Shown: positions 26,541 through 35,504 of the stretch, one piece after another
How positions within the stretch are numbered: the stretch's first letter is position 1
Layout: the number at the start of each line of letters is the position of its first letter
Notes under the pieces: model-generated
The model's database searches: none
Seen by the model: the letters and a program-made list of their open reading frames with translations, nothing else
Told to the model about the DNA's origin: nothing
Assembly: GCF_010907035.1 (NCBI RefSeq)
Contig: NZ_QUMK01000024.1
Span: forward strand, 1 to 64,000
DNA length: 64,000 nucleotides
Source of the DNA: Rhodopseudomonas sp. BR0M22
GTDB taxonomy: Bacteria > Pseudomonadota > Alphaproteobacteria > Rhizobiales > Xanthobacteraceae
Direction of reading: 5' to 3'
Position numbers and translations under genes: made by a program

Positions 26541-29062
26541 TCGGCGGCGTGACGTTGGGCGGCCGGCTCGATCGGAAACTCGCAGGTCACCGAGGTGCCG
26601 CGGCCGATCGCCGACTCGACCTGGACTTTGCCGCCGTGCAGTTCGACGAACGAGCGCACCAGCGACAGCCCGAGCCCGGCGCCGCGATGCCGCGACCCCT
26701 GCGGGTCGCTTTCGAACAGATCGAACATCTTCTCTTTGAACGCCGGCGCGATTCCCGGCCCGGCGTCGGCGACGGTGAACGCCACGCGCTGCTCGCCCTT
26801 GCGCACGGCCAGCCGAACCGTCCCCTGCGGCGGCGAGAAATCGATCGCATTGGCGAGCAGATTGTACAGCACCTGCACGACTCGCCGCTCGTCGCCGATG
26901 AAGCGGTCGATCGTCGGATCGATGTCGATCTGCAGGGCGATCTGGTCGCGCGCCAGCCGGTCCTGAATGCCCTCGGCGGCGGCGTCGATCGCTTTGCGGA
27001 TGTCGATCGGCCCGAGATTGAGCGTCATCGCCCCGGCATCGATGCTGGCGAGATCGAGGATGTTGTTGATGATCGCCATCAGCGCGTTGGTCGAGGTCGT
27101 GATGTAGTTCACGTACTCGGCCTGCTTGTCGGTCAGCGGTCCGGTCGAGGAATCGCTGAGGAAATGCGCAAAGCCGATGATCGTGGTCAGGGGCGAACGC
27201 AGCTCGTAGGAAACGTGGTGGACGAAGTCGATCTTAATGCGGTCGGCCGTCTCCAGCGCCTCGTTGCGCTCGCGCAGCGCCCGCTCGACGTTCTCGGTGT
27301 CGGTGATGTCCTGGAACGTCAGCATCGTGGCGCCGTCCGGCAACGGCATGGTCTTGCACGCCAGCACGCTGCCGTCCTTCCGCTCCAGCTTGAGCAGGAC
27401 GTGACGGCGATCGTCGATGCCGGTAATGGCACCGCGCAGCGCCTGCCAGAACACGTCGTCGTCGAACAGCGGCCGGCACCACTCCTCGATCGCCTCGATG
27501 TGCGGCTGGCTCTGCATCGCCTCCGCGGTCAGATGCCACATCCGCGCGAACGGCGGATTGAACAACTGCGCGCAGCCGTTGGAGCCGAACACCGCGACGG
27601 CTTCGGAGAGGTTGTCGAGCGTCTCGCGCTGGACGTCGATCAGGCCGCCATAGCGACGCTTGAGGTCGAGGCTTTCGGTGACGTCGTCGAACAGATAGGT
27701 GACGCCGCCCTCGGGATTCGGCGTAGTGACGATGCTGACGGCGCGGCCGTCCGGCAGATACCAGACGTCCTTTTCGGCTTCGACCGCCCGATAGGCTTCG
27801 TGCAGCTTGTTCTTCCAGGCCTTGAAGTCGCGCTCTTCCGGCAGCTTGCGCTCGGCGCGCAGGCGGTCGAGCACTGTGGAATCGTCGGGACGGCTGTCGA
27901 GGAAGATGCGGTCGAAGTCCCACAGCTTGCGATAGGAGTCGTTGTAGAACTTCAGCCGCCGCTGCGCGTCGAACACCGCGACGCCGGACGAAAGCTGATC
28001 GAGCGTCCGGCGATGCGCATCCGCCATTCGCTCCAGCGCGGCGCCGAGCGCGGCGGTTTCGGTAGCGTCGACCGCGATGCCGGCGCTGCCGCCGGGCACC
28101 TTGAGCGCCCGCACGTCGAAATAGCGGCGCTCGCCACCGACCACGATCGGCAGCCGGCCGGTGAATTCGGCATTGTCGCCGAGCGAGCGGGCCAGAGCGG
28201 CGCGGTCGCCGGTATCGAGCAATTCGAGATTGCGGCTGATCGCATCCGCCGCGTCGCTGGCATCGGTCGCGCGCGCATAGGCTGCGTTGGCGAAGCTGAG
28301 CGTGCCGTCGGTGCGTCGGGTCCAGATCGGCCACGGCGCGGCGATGGCGAAGCCGCGCAGCATTTCGGTTTCTTCCTGCAGCGCCTTGAAGCGCCGGGTC
28401 ATGTCGGCGAGTTCGCGGCGCACGCCGCTGAGTTCGCGAATCCGCACCACCGCCTGTCCGCCGACGGCCCGCCCCATCGCCTCGATCGCTCGGCCGCCGG
28501 AGGTGACGAGCTGCAGCAGGAACCCCTCGCCCTTGTCGAGCAGCGCATCGACCGCGTGATCCATCTGCAGCGCCGGCTCGGGTGGCAGCCAGGTGCCGAA
28601 CGCCAGGATGCGCTGCGACTGGCGGTTCTGGGCGTCCGGAGGCATGAACAAGGCGGTGTCGCCGCTGATCTGCGGCTGGCTCTCACCCGCGGTCCAGGAC
28701 ACCAGCACCTGCGGCTCTGCGAACAGCAACGCCTGGAAACGATCGGATTCCGCCTGCAGGCCGTTGAGATCGGCGCGCAGCGCAGCCTCGCGCTCGACCG
28801 CACGCTGCCGCGTCCGGACCAGCATGATCGCCGCCATCACCGAAAAGCCCAACGCCGCGAGCGAGACGATCAGCGTCATCATCTCGTGGCGGTTGAGATC
28901 GATCAGCAGCGACGAGGTGACGGCGGCCAGGCGATCGTCTGCGGCGCGCGCCGGCGACGACACGACCATCACGGCCGTCCCAGCCAGACCATGCACCAAC
29001 GCCGTGCACGACAGACTGGTCCGACGTATGGACCCCAATACGCCTGACATCGATTGCCCCAA
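26537..29062 (-). CDS. divL: DivL-type PAS sensor pseudo-histidine kinase
   Basis: Membrane-anchored multi-PAS sensor of 841 residues. A signal-like N-terminus and a membrane segment (about residues 61-82) are followed by a coiled linker and three to four PAS-like modules. A HisKA helix and a HATPase domain with intact boxes come last (N-box NLLANAID, G1 DAGPGIAP, G2 GAGLGLSL). The HisKA motif reads HHVSYELRSPLT: Tyr619 (codon 27206-27208) replaces the phospho-accepting His. This is the hallmark of DivL, which in Caulobacter signals to CckA within the CtrA cell-cycle pathway. The gene order divL-tsaE-amgK-murU-addBA-trxA matches Caulobacter, supporting orthology. The start could also be a Met 4 codons in. 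Confidence 0.85.
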   Translation of the reverse strand: MGQSMSGVLGSIRRTSLSCTALVHGLAGTAVMVVSSPARAADDRLAAVTSSLLIDLNRHEMMTLIVSLAALGFSVMAAIMLVRTRQRAVEREAALRADLNGLQAESDRFQALLFAEPQVLVSWTAGESQPQISGDTALFMPPDAQNRQSQRILAFGTWLPPEPALQMDHAVDALLDKGEGFLLQLVTSGGRAIEAMGRAVGGQAVVRIRELSGVRRELADMTRRFKALQEETEMLRGFAIAAPWPIWTRRTDGTLSFANAAYARATDASDAADAISRNLELLDTGDRAALARSLGDNAEFTGRLPIVVGGERRYFDVRALKVPGGSAGIAVDATETAALGAALERMADAHRRTLDQLSSGVAVFDAQRRLKFYNDSYRKLWDFDRIFLDSRPDDSTVLDRLRAERKLPEERDFKAWKNKLHEAYRAVEAEKDVWYLPDGRAVSIVTTPNPEGGVTYLFDDVTESLDLKRRYGGLIDVQRETLDNLSEAVAVFGSNGCAQLFNPPFARMWHLTAEAMQSQPHIEAIEEWCRPLFDDDVFWQALRGAITGIDDRRHVLLKLERKDGSVLACKTMPLPDGATMLTFQDITDTENVERALRERNEALETADRIKIDFVHHVSYELRSPLTTIIGFAHFLSDSSTGPLTDKQAEYVNYITTSTNALMAIINNILDLASIDAGAMTLNLGPIDIRKAIDAAAEGIQDRLARDQIALQIDIDPTIDRFIGDERRVVQVLYNLLANAIDFSPPQGTVRLAVRKGEQRVAFTVADAGPGIAPAFKEKMFDLFESDPQGSRHRGAGLGLSLVRSFVELHGGKVQVESAIGRGTSVTCEFPIEPAAQRHAAE

Positions 29063-29214
29063 ACCGCACGGCGCAACTCACAAGCCGCGCCATAGCCGAA
29101 TCAATGGACATTATCGCCATCGCGACTCGGGGGGTAAGAGTCCAGACCGTGAACGGAGGCGCGACCGTTCGCAAACGGACGGTTTATATTTTCCGGCGCC
29201 GATTCCGGCCGTGC

Positions 29215-29232
29215 TTGACACTAAATGTAGTG
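29215..29232. promoter_or_regulatory. TTGACA overlapping a CACTA-N4-TAGTG palindrome
   Basis: A perfect TTGACA (29215-29220) overlaps the palindrome CACTA-AATG-TAGTG (29219-29232), between dut and divL. The pattern resembles BlaI/CopY-class operators, where the repressor covers the -35. No plus-strand gene follows and no BlaI/CopY gene is near, so function is unclear. Confidence 0.25.
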
Positions 29233-29269
29233 GAGTCGCGGAAGTATCACCTCAATGCGGTGCCGCTAC

Positions 29270-29728
29270 TCAGCGGCCGGTCGAGCCGAAACCACCGGCG
29301 CCGCGGCCGGTTTCCGGCAGTGCGTCGACCGCAACGAACCGAGCGCGGCTGACCGGCGCGATCACCATCTGGGCGATGCGTTCGCCGCGGCAGATGGGGA
29401 AGGGCTCGGTGCCGTGATTGATCAGCAGCACGCCGATCTCGCCGCGATAATCGGCGTCGATTGTGCCCGGCGCGTTCAGCACCGTGACGCCGTGCTTGGC
29501 GGCGAGCCCCGAACGCGGCCGTACCTGAGCCTCGTAGTTTTCCGGAAGTGCGATCGTGAGCCCGGTCGGGACCAGCACATAGCGGCCGGGCTGCAGCGTC
29601 AGCGGCGCGCCCTGCGGAACCGCCGCGATCAGGTCGAGCCCGGCGGCATTCGCTGTCTGATAGTCCGGAAGCGGCAGGCCTTCGCCGTGCGGCAGATGGC
29701 GAATCGAAACGGTGATCACTTGGCTCAT
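29270..29728 (-). CDS. dut: dUTP diphosphatase
   Basis: Hydrolyses dUTP to dUMP and PPi, keeping uracil out of DNA. The 152-residue trimeric dUTPase has all five motifs: [46 protein letters not shown] and the C-terminal [12 protein letters not shown]. The ATG overlaps the coaBC stop by 4 nt. coaBC-dut adjacency is widespread in bacteria. Confidence 0.97.
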   Translation of the reverse strand: MSQVITVSIRHLPHGEGLPLPDYQTANAAGLDLIAAVPQGAPLTLQPGRYVLVPTGLTIALPENYEAQVRPRSGLAAKHGVTVLNAPGTIDADYRGEIGVLLINHGTEPFPICRGERIAQMVIAPVSRARFVAVDALPETGRGAGGFGSTGR

Positions 29729-31170
29729 GCTAGAACTGCCATTGCTTGGGCGATCCGCGCCACCAGCGCGGTCGCCACTTCGTCCTTGGTCATCAGCGGC
29801 CACGATTCGAGATCGGTGGCGGCGCCATGGCGCATCAACAGATGCACGGTGTTGCGATCGCCGCCCATCACGCCGGTGGCCGGCGACACGTCGTTGGCCA
29901 CGATCCAGTCGCAGCCCTTGCGGGCGAGCTTGGCGGTGGCGTTGTCGATCAGGTTTTCGGTTTCGGCCGCAAAGCCGATCACCAGCGGCGGCCGGCCTTC
30001 GGTCAACTTCGCAATCGTGGCGAGGATGTCGGGATTCTCGGTGAGCCGCAACGGCGGCGGCCCGCCGGCCCCCTTCTTGAGCTTTTGCTCGCCTTCGCTG
30101 GCGACGCGCCAGTCCGCCACCGCAGCGGCGAAGATCGCCACATCGGCCGGCAGCGACGATTGGACGGCAGCAAGCATCTCGCGGGCCGACTCCACACGGG
30201 TGAGATCGACACCCGCCGGCGCGCGCAGCTCGACCGGACCCGAAATCAGCGTCACCTCGGCGCCGGCGGCAGCCGCAGCAGCCGCAATGGCGTAGCCCTG
30301 TTTGCCGGACGAGCGGTTGGCGATGTAGCGCACCGGATCGATCGGCTCGTGGGTGGGACCAGCGGTGATCAGCACGCGCTTGCCGAGCAGCGGCTTCGGC
30401 GGCTGCGGCCGCCACAGCGCCTCGGCGGCGGCGGCAATCTCGATCGGCTCCGCCATCCGGCCGACACCGGCCTCGCCGCGCTCGGCCATCTCGCCGGCAT
30501 TGGGGCCGACCATCACGACGCCGTCCTGCTTGAGCTGGGCGACATTGCGCCGGGTCGCGGCGTTGTTCCACATCAGCGGGTTCATCGCCGGCGCCAGCAG
30601 GATCTGGCGATTGGTGGCGAGCAGGATCGCGGTCGCAAGGTCATCGGCATGACCGCCGGCGATCTTGGCCATCAGGTCGGCAGTCGCCGGCGCGACGACG
30701 ATCAGGTCGCAATCGCGGGCCAGGCGGATGTGCCCGGCATCGAACTCGCTGGAGGGGTCGAACAGATCGGTGTAGCAGCGCTGATGCGACAGCGCGCTGG
30801 CGGTCAGCGGCGTGACGAACTGCTGGGCCGCCTTGGTCAGCACCACGCGGACATCGGCACCGCGCTCCTTCAGCCGGCGGATCAGGTCCATCGCCTTGTA
30901 GGCCGCGATGCCGCCGCCGACGATCAGCGTCACCCGCGCGCCGCCCGGCTGCGGTTGGGAGCGCGCGCCCTCCGGCGGATCCTCGGGCATGGGGACTGAC
31001 GGAACGGAAGGTTCGGCCGACAAGGGTTCCGCGAAGCCGAGCCGCTTGTGGCAGGCATCGCGCAGGATCACCCGGACCTCGTCCTCCATCGAGCGGCCAT
31101 TGGCGGCCGCGCGCTGGCGCAGTTCGGCTTTGAGGACGTCGTCGAGCTTGCGGATCGTCAGATTGGCCAT
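29725..31170 (-). CDS. coaBC: CoaBC with N-terminal ribbon-helix-helix domain
   Basis: Bifunctional enzyme of coenzyme A synthesis: the CoaC half (about residues 79-260) decarboxylates 4'-phosphopantothenoylcysteine with FMN, and the CoaB half (about 270-481) ligates phosphopantothenate to cysteine with CTP. Seen: [46 protein letters not shown]; then [25 protein letters not shown] and QKLKKG. Residues 1-40 ([20 protein letters not shown] onward, then [14 protein letters not shown]) are a FitA/Arc-like RHH DNA-binding domain, joined by a Pro/Ser-rich linker (about 45-78). The frame is open throughout and the linker looks designed for a fusion. A GTG at residue 80 could give CoaBC alone but lacks a clear ribosome site. 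Confidence 0.93.
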   Translation of the reverse strand: MANLTIRKLDDVLKAELRQRAAANGRSMEDEVRVILRDACHKRLGFAEPLSAEPSVPSVPMPEDPPEGARSQPQPGGARVTLIVGGGIAAYKAMDLIRRLKERGADVRVVLTKAAQQFVTPLTASALSHQRCYTDLFDPSSEFDAGHIRLARDCDLIVVAPATADLMAKIAGGHADDLATAILLATNRQILLAPAMNPLMWNNAATRRNVAQLKQDGVVMVGPNAGEMAERGEAGVGRMAEPIEIAAAAEALWRPQPPKPLLGKRVLITAGPTHEPIDPVRYIANRSSGKQGYAIAAAAAAAGAEVTLISGPVELRAPAGVDLTRVESAREMLAAVQSSLPADVAIFAAAVADWRVASEGEQKLKKGAGGPPPLRLTENPDILATIAKLTEGRPPLVIGFAAETENLIDNATAKLARKGCDWIVANDVSPATGVMGGDRNTVHLLMRHGAATDLESWPLMTKDEVATALVARIAQAMAVLA

Positions 31171-31192
31171 GCGGAAAGGCTAATCGACGCCC

Positions 31193-31221
31193 GCATTGCA
31201 TTCAAGAGATGAATGCAATGC
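31193..31221. promoter_or_regulatory. perfect 11-bp palindrome upstream of RHH-coaBC
   Basis: GCATTGCATTC (31193-31203) and GAATGCAATGC (31211-31221) are perfect inverted half-sites around a 7-nt spacer, 22 bp upstream of the coaBC start and just after the ubiB stop. There is no T-run on either strand, so it is a poor terminator. Because the downstream gene encodes a FitA-like RHH domain, and FitA-type proteins bind paired inverted half-sites, this is a candidate autoregulatory operator. Confidence 0.5.
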
Positions 31222-31223
31222 GA

Positions 31224-32801
31224 TCAGATCATCCGCGACAGCGCGATCAGCACGCCGATGAAGGTTGCGGCGATCACCCACAGCGCCACCGTCCGGCCGC
31301 GGGTACGGCCACGCTCATTGCGACCGATCGCGGCGATGGTCTCCGGCGCCAGCACCAGGCCGTCCTTGGTCATGACCTCGAGCTGGTTCAGCACCGTGAC
31401 GGCGCGCGACACGATGGTCGGCAGGCCGCTCAGGGTGTGACCAAGCTCACCAGCGCCGGCGAGCGCGCCCTCGACCTTGCCGATCGGGCCCAGATTGCGC
31501 TGGATCCATTCGCGCACCACCGGATCGGCAACCTTCCAGATGTCGAGCTTGGGATCGAACGATCGGGCCACGCCTTCGACCACCACCATGGTCTTCTGCA
31601 GCAGGATCAGCTCCGGCCGGGTCCGCATGTCGAACAGGCCGGTGACCTCGAGCAGCAGCGTCAGCAGCTTGGCCATCGAGATTTCTTCGGCGGTGCGATT
31701 GTGGATCGGCTCGCCGATCGCACGGATCGCCTGCGCGAAATTCTCGACCGAATGATGCGGCGGCACATAACCGGCCTCGAAATGCACCTCGGCGACGCGG
31801 CGATAATTGCGGGTGATGAAGCCGAGCAGGATCTCGGCGAGGAAGCGCCGCTCCTTCGGCAGCAGCCGCCCCATGATGCCGAAATCAACCGCCACCAGCT
31901 TGCCGTCGCGATCCAGGAACAGATTGCCCGGATGCATGTCGGCGTGGAAAAAGCCGTCGCGCAGCGCATGGCGCAGAAAGCTCTGGATCACCTTGCGGCC
32001 GAGCTCGACGGTGTCGACGTCGGCGTCCTTCAGACGGGCGTGATCGTTCAGCGGGATGCCGTCGATCCACTCCATCGTGAGGACGTTGTGGCTGGTGCGA
32101 TCCCAGTCGACGGTCGGGACGCGGAAGTCCGGATCGTCCTTGGTGTTCTCGGCCATCTCGGACGCCGCGGCTGCCTCCAGCCGCAGGTCCATCTCCATCG
32201 CGACCGAGCGCGACATCGTGTTGATGACCTCAACCAGCCGCAATCGCCGCGCCTCGGCGGAGTACAGCTCGGCCTTCTCGGCCACATAAAAGAAGTCGGA
32301 CAGGTCGCGCCTGAACCGCGACGACACGTTCGGCCGCAGCACCTTGACGGCGACCTGCTTGCGCACCCCGTCGACTTCGATCTCGCCGCGATGCACCTGG
32401 GCGATCGAGGCCGCCGCCACCGGCGGGCTGAGACTGATGAACAGCTCGCGGACCGGCCGCTCCAGCGAAGTCGCGATCACCTGCTCGGCTTCGTCCTGTG
32501 AGAAGGGCGGCAGCCGGTCCTGCAGGCTTTCGAGATCGCGCGCCATCGCGACGCCAACAACGTCGGGGCGGGTGGCGAGGAATTGGCCGAGCTTGAGATA
32601 GGCCGGACCGAGCCGGGTCAGCGCCCGCGTCAGCCGCGCGCCCGACTTGGCGCCGCGGCGCTCGATCAGCCGCGCCAGCCGCACCGGCACCTGACCGGCC
32701 GGCGGAATCAGCGCCGGATCGACCACGCCGAACACGCCCTCGCGCGCGAACACGAAGGCGGCGCGGCCGAGCCGCGCCACATGAGTGAGTGCTGCGATCA
32801 C
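31224..32801 (-). CDS. ubiB: UbiB, ABC1-family atypical kinase for ubiquinone synthesis
   Basis: Membrane-bound atypical protein-kinase-like ATPase needed for ubiquinone synthesis. The 525-residue protein has the KxGQ motif in [14 protein letters not shown] and the Ala-rich nucleotide loop [11 protein letters not shown] that replaces the P-loop. It also has catalytic-type [10 protein letters not shown] and VDFGIMGRL, and a hydrophobic C-terminal anchor ([16 protein letters not shown]). It overlaps ubiE by 4 nt. The ubiE-ubiB-coaBC-dut order recurs in Rhizobiales. Confidence 0.95.
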   Translation of the reverse strand: MIAALTHVARLGRAAFVFAREGVFGVVDPALIPPAGQVPVRLARLIERRGAKSGARLTRALTRLGPAYLKLGQFLATRPDVVGVAMARDLESLQDRLPPFSQDEAEQVIATSLERPVRELFISLSPPVAAASIAQVHRGEIEVDGVRKQVAVKVLRPNVSSRFRRDLSDFFYVAEKAELYSAEARRLRLVEVINTMSRSVAMEMDLRLEAAAASEMAENTKDDPDFRVPTVDWDRTSHNVLTMEWIDGIPLNDHARLKDADVDTVELGRKVIQSFLRHALRDGFFHADMHPGNLFLDRDGKLVAVDFGIMGRLLPKERRFLAEILLGFITRNYRRVAEVHFEAGYVPPHHSVENFAQAIRAIGEPIHNRTAEEISMAKLLTLLLEVTGLFDMRTRPELILLQKTMVVVEGVARSFDPKLDIWKVADPVVREWIQRNLGPIGKVEGALAGAGELGHTLSGLPTIVSRAVTVLNQLEVMTKDGLVLAPETIAAIGRNERGRTRGRTVALWVIAATFIGVLIALSRMI

Positions 32802-33559
32802 AAACGCCAGCCCGAATGCAGCGCGACGATGCCGCCGCTCATCACCTGCCAGTTGGCGCGCGCAAAACCGGCGTCACGCATCATCTCGGCGAAGTCATAC
32901 GGCTTGGGGAATTTGCGGATCGATTCGACCAGATACTGATAGCTGTCGGCATCGCCGGTGACGACGCGGCCGATCTGCGGGATCACCTTGAACGAGAACA
33001 GGTCGTAGATCTTGTCCAGCCCGGGCACATCGACGCTGGAGAACTCCAGGCACAGGAAGCGGCTGCCCGGCTTGAGCACCCGATACGCCTCCTTCAGCGC
33101 CAGATCGATCCGCGGCACGTTCCGGATGCCGAACGCGATGGTGTAGGCGTCGAAGCTGCGGTCGTCGAACTGCAGGCTCTCGGCATTGCCCTCGACGAAG
33201 TCGACCTTGTCGTCGAGATTGCGCTCGACCGCGCGCTGGCGGCCGACTTCGAGCATATCGGTGTTGATGTCGCAGACGGTGGAGTGAAAGCCGGCGCCCG
33301 AGGCCTTGGCGGCACGGAACGAGATGTCGCCGGTGCCGCCGGCAACGTCGAGCAGCCGGAACGGCGTGTCGTCGCGCGGCGGGTTGAGGGTCGTGATCAT
33401 CACGTCCTTCCACAACCGGTGCATGCCGCCCGACATCAGATCGTTCATCAGGTCGTAGCGGCCGGCGACGCTGTGAAACACGTCGTTGACCAGCGTCTGC
33501 TTCTCGTCCAGCGGAACGTCGCGATAGCCGAAATGCGTGGTCTCGCCCGGCTCAGTCAT
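32798..33559 (-). CDS. ubiE: ubiquinone/menaquinone C-methyltransferase
   Basis: SAM-dependent C-methyltransferase acting on the quinone ring. The 253-residue protein starts at ATG 33559 behind AGGAG. It has the UbiE signature [21 protein letters not shown] motif [14 protein letters not shown], and the second UbiE signature [15 protein letters not shown]. An earlier in-frame Met at 33613 would add 18 unconserved residues. It is divergent from mutM with a 182-bp region between, the common ubiE/mutM arrangement. Confidence 0.97.
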   Translation of the reverse strand: MTEPGETTHFGYRDVPLDEKQTLVNDVFHSVAGRYDLMNDLMSGGMHRLWKDVMITTLNPPRDDTPFRLLDVAGGTGDISFRAAKASGAGFHSTVCDINTDMLEVGRQRAVERNLDDKVDFVEGNAESLQFDDRSFDAYTIAFGIRNVPRIDLALKEAYRVLKPGSRFLCLEFSSVDVPGLDKIYDLFSFKVIPQIGRVVTGDADSYQYLVESIRKFPKPYDFAEMMRDAGFARANWQVMSGGIVALHSGWRL

Positions 33560-33741
33560 GCCTTCAACTCCTGCGCGCGGACGGCTTTTCGGGCCGAATG
33601 CCGCCCGAAACACGAAAACGCGGTCCGCGGCCGACCATATAGCGCGCTTGATGCGGAGGCGCTATTGCCTGAATGCCCTAGCTTTGGGGCACCGATTTTC
33701 GCGACGAATCAAGCCCTCCCCGTCATCCTGACGAGCCAATC

Positions 33742-34617
33742 ATGCCTGAACTCCCCGAAGTCGAGACCGTCCGCCGCGGGCTGCAGCCGGCGATGGAGGG
33801 ATTCCGGATCGACCGCGCGGTAGCGCACCGGGAGAATTTGCGGTTCCCGCTGCAGAAGGATTTCGTCGCCCGCCTCACCGGCCAGACCGTGACGGGCCTG
33901 GGCCGGCGCGCCAAATATCTCTTGGCGGACCTGTCGAGCGGCGACGTGCTGCTGATGCATCTCGGGATGTCCGGCTCGTTCCGGGTGGTCGAGGCCGACG
34001 GCGAGACCACGCCGGGCGAGTTCCACTATCCACGCAGCGAGAACCGTACCCACGATCACGTCGTGTTCGACATGGCGTCCGGCGCCCGCATCGTGTTCAA
34101 CGACCCGCGCCGGTTCGGGTTCATGAAGGTGTTTCCGCGCAGCGAGATCGACACCGAGCCCCACCTGAAGGGCCTCGGCCCGGAGCCGCTCGGCAACGCA
34201 TTCGACGCCAGCCTGCTGGCGAAAGCCTGCGCCGGCAAGCAGACCAGCCTGAAGGCGGCGCTGCTCGATCAGCGCGTGGTTGCCGGGCTCGGCAACATCT
34301 ATGTCTGCGAGGCGCTGTTTCGCTCGCATCTGTCGCCGAAGCGCAAAGCCTCGACCCTGGCCAATCGCAAGGAGGAGCCGACCGACCGCGCGGTGCGGCT
34401 GACCGAGGCGATCCGCGAGGTGCTTGGCGAAGCGATCAAGGCCGGCGGCTCGTCACTGCGCGACCATCGCCAGACCAGCGGCGAACTCGGTTACTTCCAG
34501 CATTCGTTCAAAGTCTACGACCGCGAAGGCGAGCCGTGCCCGACCTGCGGCGGCACGGTGCAGCGCTTCGTGCAGAACGGCCGGTCGACGTTCTGGTGCC
34601 CGAACTGTCAGAAGTAG
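33742..34617 (+). CDS. mutM: formamidopyrimidine-DNA glycosylase
   Basis: Removes 8-oxoguanine and FaPy lesions and nicks the abasic site. The 291-residue protein begins [14 protein letters not shown], giving the catalytic Pro2 and Glu3 after Met removal. It has the H2TH region ending [11 protein letters not shown] and a complete C-terminal zinc finger, CPTCGG...FWCPNCQK. Length is slightly above average but normal for Rhizobiales. Divergent from ubiE. Confidence 0.97.
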   Translation: MPELPEVETVRRGLQPAMEGFRIDRAVAHRENLRFPLQKDFVARLTGQTVTGLGRRAKYLLADLSSGDVLLMHLGMSGSFRVVEADGETTPGEFHYPRSENRTHDHVVFDMASGARIVFNDPRRFGFMKVFPRSEIDTEPHLKGLGPEPLGNAFDASLLAKACAGKQTSLKAALLDQRVVAGLGNIYVCEALFRSHLSPKRKASTLANRKEEPTDRAVRLTEAIREVLGEAIKAGGSSLRDHRQTSGELGYFQHSFKVYDREGEPCPTCGGTVQRFVQNGRSTFWCPNCQK

Positions 34618-34714
34618 GCGCCCCCAGCGGAACAAGCACAAACCAGCAAAACAATCTCGTCAGATCAAGGCGTTGGCAGAGATCAAACCGATTCGAAACT
34701 TGAAACTCCAGCCG

Positions 34715-34743
34715 TTGAAACTAAGTACCTTGTACGGTATCAT
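34715..34743 (+). promoter_or_regulatory. sigma-70-like promoter of candidate sRNA
   Basis: -35 TTGAAA (34715-34720), exact 17-bp spacer, -10 TATCAT (34738-34743). It lies in an AT-richer region 98 bp after mutM and points to a start near 34750, about 120 nt ahead of a strong terminator. Confidence 0.55.
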
Positions 34744-34749
34744 GTGTAC

Positions 34750-34874
34750 ATGAAGCGATAGATCGGTTGGAAAAGCGCTTCCCCGCCAAGTTCGCTTGGT
34801 CCACGCGTGAGCGAGATAGGCCGAACGGCCGAAGTGGAAACCGAAACGAGACCTCCCTTCGGGGAGGTCTTTTT
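34750..34874 (+). ncRNA. candidate small RNA
   Basis: About 125 nt between a good promoter and a strong terminator with no convincing protein. The predicted transcript has at least three local hairpins in series: CCAAG-TTCG-CTTGG (34786-34799), GGCC-GAAC-GGCC (34819-34830), and the terminator stem with a TTCG tetraloop. Stable tetraloops and the promoter/terminator framing suggest a structured sRNA. I do not recognise it as any named family. Confidence 0.45.
34849..34874. terminator. strong bidirectional terminator
   Basis: A perfect 9-bp stem AGACCTCCC/GGGAGGTCT (34849-34857 with 34862-34870) around TTCG, followed by four more Ts on the plus strand. The flanks GAAACG (34843-34848) and CGTTTC (34875-34880) pair as well. 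It lies just past the stop of the minus-strand gene, so it can serve both strands. Confidence 0.88.
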
Positions 34875-34878
34875 CGTT

Positions 34879-35403
34879 TCAACGTGGCGCGAACCTGACC
34901 GGCTGGTTGGCCAAGATCTTATACGCCAGGATCATGAAACGAATGCTGTTTGGACGTCGACTGACGTTCGAGCCTGCTTCAGCAAGGTACGCGCTTTCGA
35001 CCATCAGGCGCAAATCGGCCTCGGCATTGTTCGCGGCCCTTTGGAGCATGAAATAGATCTCATAAGGACGCTTCTCCAGTTCGAGCCGAACGACGTAAAC
35101 GTAATTGCGCCGTTGCGAGGTCTGGTGGACCTTGCTGCGTGGCAGAGCTTCAATCAGCTTTGGGAGCCGGAAGGAAAGCTTGTACCGGACCGGACAGAAC
35201 ACTCTGTGCCGATCTCTTGCTTCAGTCACGACAATCTGGTCGGGCGAATGGATGCCCTTGATGAATTTCTCGGTGTAGCAATGATTGGCGAATCCAACGT
35301 CGATCAGCAATTCTCGATTCATCGGCGCGCAGGGGCACGCGATTCTCATTGGCGCGAGATGACCGATCGGCATCTCCTCGCCGCAATAGACGATCGGCTT
35401 CAC
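34879..35403 (-). CDS. hypothetical protein in lower-GC islet
   Basis: A 174-residue protein that I do not recognise. It has several Cys (YCGEE, CPCAPMNRELL, CYTEKF, VFCPVRYKL), no signal peptide or membrane segment, and a C-terminal half with RRNYVYVVRLELEKRPYEIYFMLQRAA, which reads as a genuine folded domain. Composition is visibly less GC-rich than neighbouring genes, suggesting recent transfer. It stops right at a bidirectional terminator. The opposite strand also has an open frame over the same span, but its sequence looks like a shadow. Confidence is for coding on this strand. Confidence 0.6.
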   Translation of the reverse strand: MKPIVYCGEEMPIGHLAPMRIACPCAPMNRELLIDVGFANHCYTEKFIKGIHSPDQIVVTEARDRHRVFCPVRYKLSFRLPKLIEALPRSKVHQTSQRRNYVYVVRLELEKRPYEIYFMLQRAANNAEADLRLMVESAYLAEAGSNVSRRPNSIRFMILAYKILANQPVRFAPR

Positions 35404-35504
35404 GAAATTCAGCTTTCGGCAATCTCATAAATATCAGCCGAACATCATGATACACGTCGATCCGACCAACCCTAATTTGCTGGGCAAGCCGAGCTGCACG
35501 GCGT

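Noticed and set aside
26537-29062. Ordinary PAS histidine kinase with a mis-sequenced His
   Set aside because: The codon is TAC within a well-conserved DivL-style motif, and gene order matches the divL locus, so an error is unlikely.
30925-30933. Internal GTG as the true start of a normal-length CoaBC
   Set aside because: No Shine-Dalgarno sequence precedes it, and the upstream 79 codons encode a coherent RHH domain and linker, so the longer form is preferred.
31193-31221. Palindrome read as the ubiB terminator
   Set aside because: There is no U-run on the minus strand after the hairpin and the stem is AT-mixed; an operator role fits better, though dual use is possible.
34807-35430. Long plus-strand frame opposite the 174-residue islet gene
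   Set aside because: It starts inside the candidate sRNA and runs through its terminator, has no ribosome site, and reads less like a folded protein than the minus-strand frame.
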